From the NCBI GenBank assembly GCA_023078555.1, contig CM041200.1, forward strand, positions 4,244,936 to 4,308,935: a stretch of DNA of 64,000 bases. The letters run 5' to 3'. Source of the stretch: Ulva prolifera. Taxonomy: Eukaryota; Chlorophyta; Ulvophyceae; Ulvales; Ulvaceae. Of the stretch, positions 63,864-64,000 are shown in pieces; position 1 is the first letter of the stretch; each line of letters opens with the position of its first letter. Under the pieces are notes generated by a model. It saw only the letters and a program-made list of their open reading frames with translations. It did no database searches and was not told where the DNA came from. The position numbers and the translations under genes are program-made.

Positions 63864-64000
63864 TCAGCATGCGACTATCAATCTGGTTGGTCACAATTGT
63901 TCAGGGACCTGTGTGGGTCGCGCTCTGTGATGCAGTTCATTGCGGTCAGGCTTTTAGCACGCGGTCGTCAGTCTGGTTGGTCACAACTGTTCAGGGACCT
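63864..64000. repeat. about 46-bp direct repeat at window end, period about 91
   Basis: Copies at about 63864-63910 and 63955-64000 share tctggttggtcacaa-tgtt and cagggacct with a few substitutions between them. The array may continue past the window edge. Confidence 0.85.

Larger units (their letters stand above)
61751..64000. other. repeat-rich intergenic tail, no gene recognised
   Basis: About 2.25 kb upstream of DJ-1. A 355-codon plus-strand frame (61998-63065) and overlapping minus-strand frames exist, but they run through repeat copy B and show no family motif, so they are treated as non-coding. The DJ-1 promoter should lie in the first few hundred bases. Confidence 0.5.

Overview
This window is nuclear DNA from a green alga, most likely a chlorophyte of the trebouxiophyte or core-chlorophyte kind. 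Genes are split by many short-to-medium GT-AG introns. Donors are very often gtgcgc or gtgtgc and acceptors usually gcag. Exons are locally GC-rich. Several products are plant-type plastid proteins: CP12, a transit-peptide FAD oxidoreductase, a plastid membrane protein, a plastid-type aromatic amino-acid permease and a bipartite-signal thylakoid protein. No rRNA, intact tRNA, CRISPR or operon structure was seen. One 100-N assembly gap lies at 41314-41413. All gene models were spliced by eye from the sequence; where exon coordinates are given, reading phase was checked across each junction unless stated otherwise.

Layout. 0-1.2 kb: leucine-rich-repeat fragment (+). 2.7-3.7 kb: CP12 (-), divergent from SF3B4 (+, 4.1-6.25 kb). 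6.7-7.9 kb: low-molecular-weight tyrosine-phosphatase-like gene (-), divergent from a 601-aa FAD oxidoreductase (+, 8.3-12.6 kb). 14.2-15.6 kb: plastid-type membrane protein (-), divergent from APC11 (+, 16.6 kb). 17.7-20.6 kb: the meiotic recombinase DMC1 (-), followed by a strictosidine-synthase-like gene (-, 21.4-23.2 kb). 24.5-30.3 kb: long coiled-coil protein (+). 31.4-38.2 kb: exportin-5/HASTY (-), divergent from a tryptophan/tyrosine permease (+, 38.9-41.3 kb) that is cut by the gap. After the gap comes the 3' part of an OSCA/CSC1-type channel (to 43.07 kb). 44.9-45.9 kb: GDT1/TMEM165-like transporter (-), divergent from pseudouridine-5'-phosphate glycosidase (+, 46.4-48.9 kb). 50.1-52.5 kb: unrecognised 440-aa protein (-), divergent from a proline-rich nuclear-type protein (+, 53.4-56.9 kb). 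58.2-59.2 kb: small thylakoid-targeted protein (+), convergent with a single-domain DJ-1 gene (-, 59.8-61.75 kb). The last 2 kb is repeat-rich.

The genes are ordinary housekeeping, photosynthetic, transport and meiotic functions with no cluster logic beyond repeated head-to-head pairs. I found no evidence for a new multi-gene system. The most interesting points are: an intact-looking DMC1 (meiotic competence); an APC11 that keeps its RING core but has lost all four ligands of the third zinc site; four independent GC-AG introns with a shared donor (AG|GCRCGC); a 35-nt micro-exon; a 25-nt candidate intron; and a small interspersed inverted-repeat family near a Pol III-like promoter.
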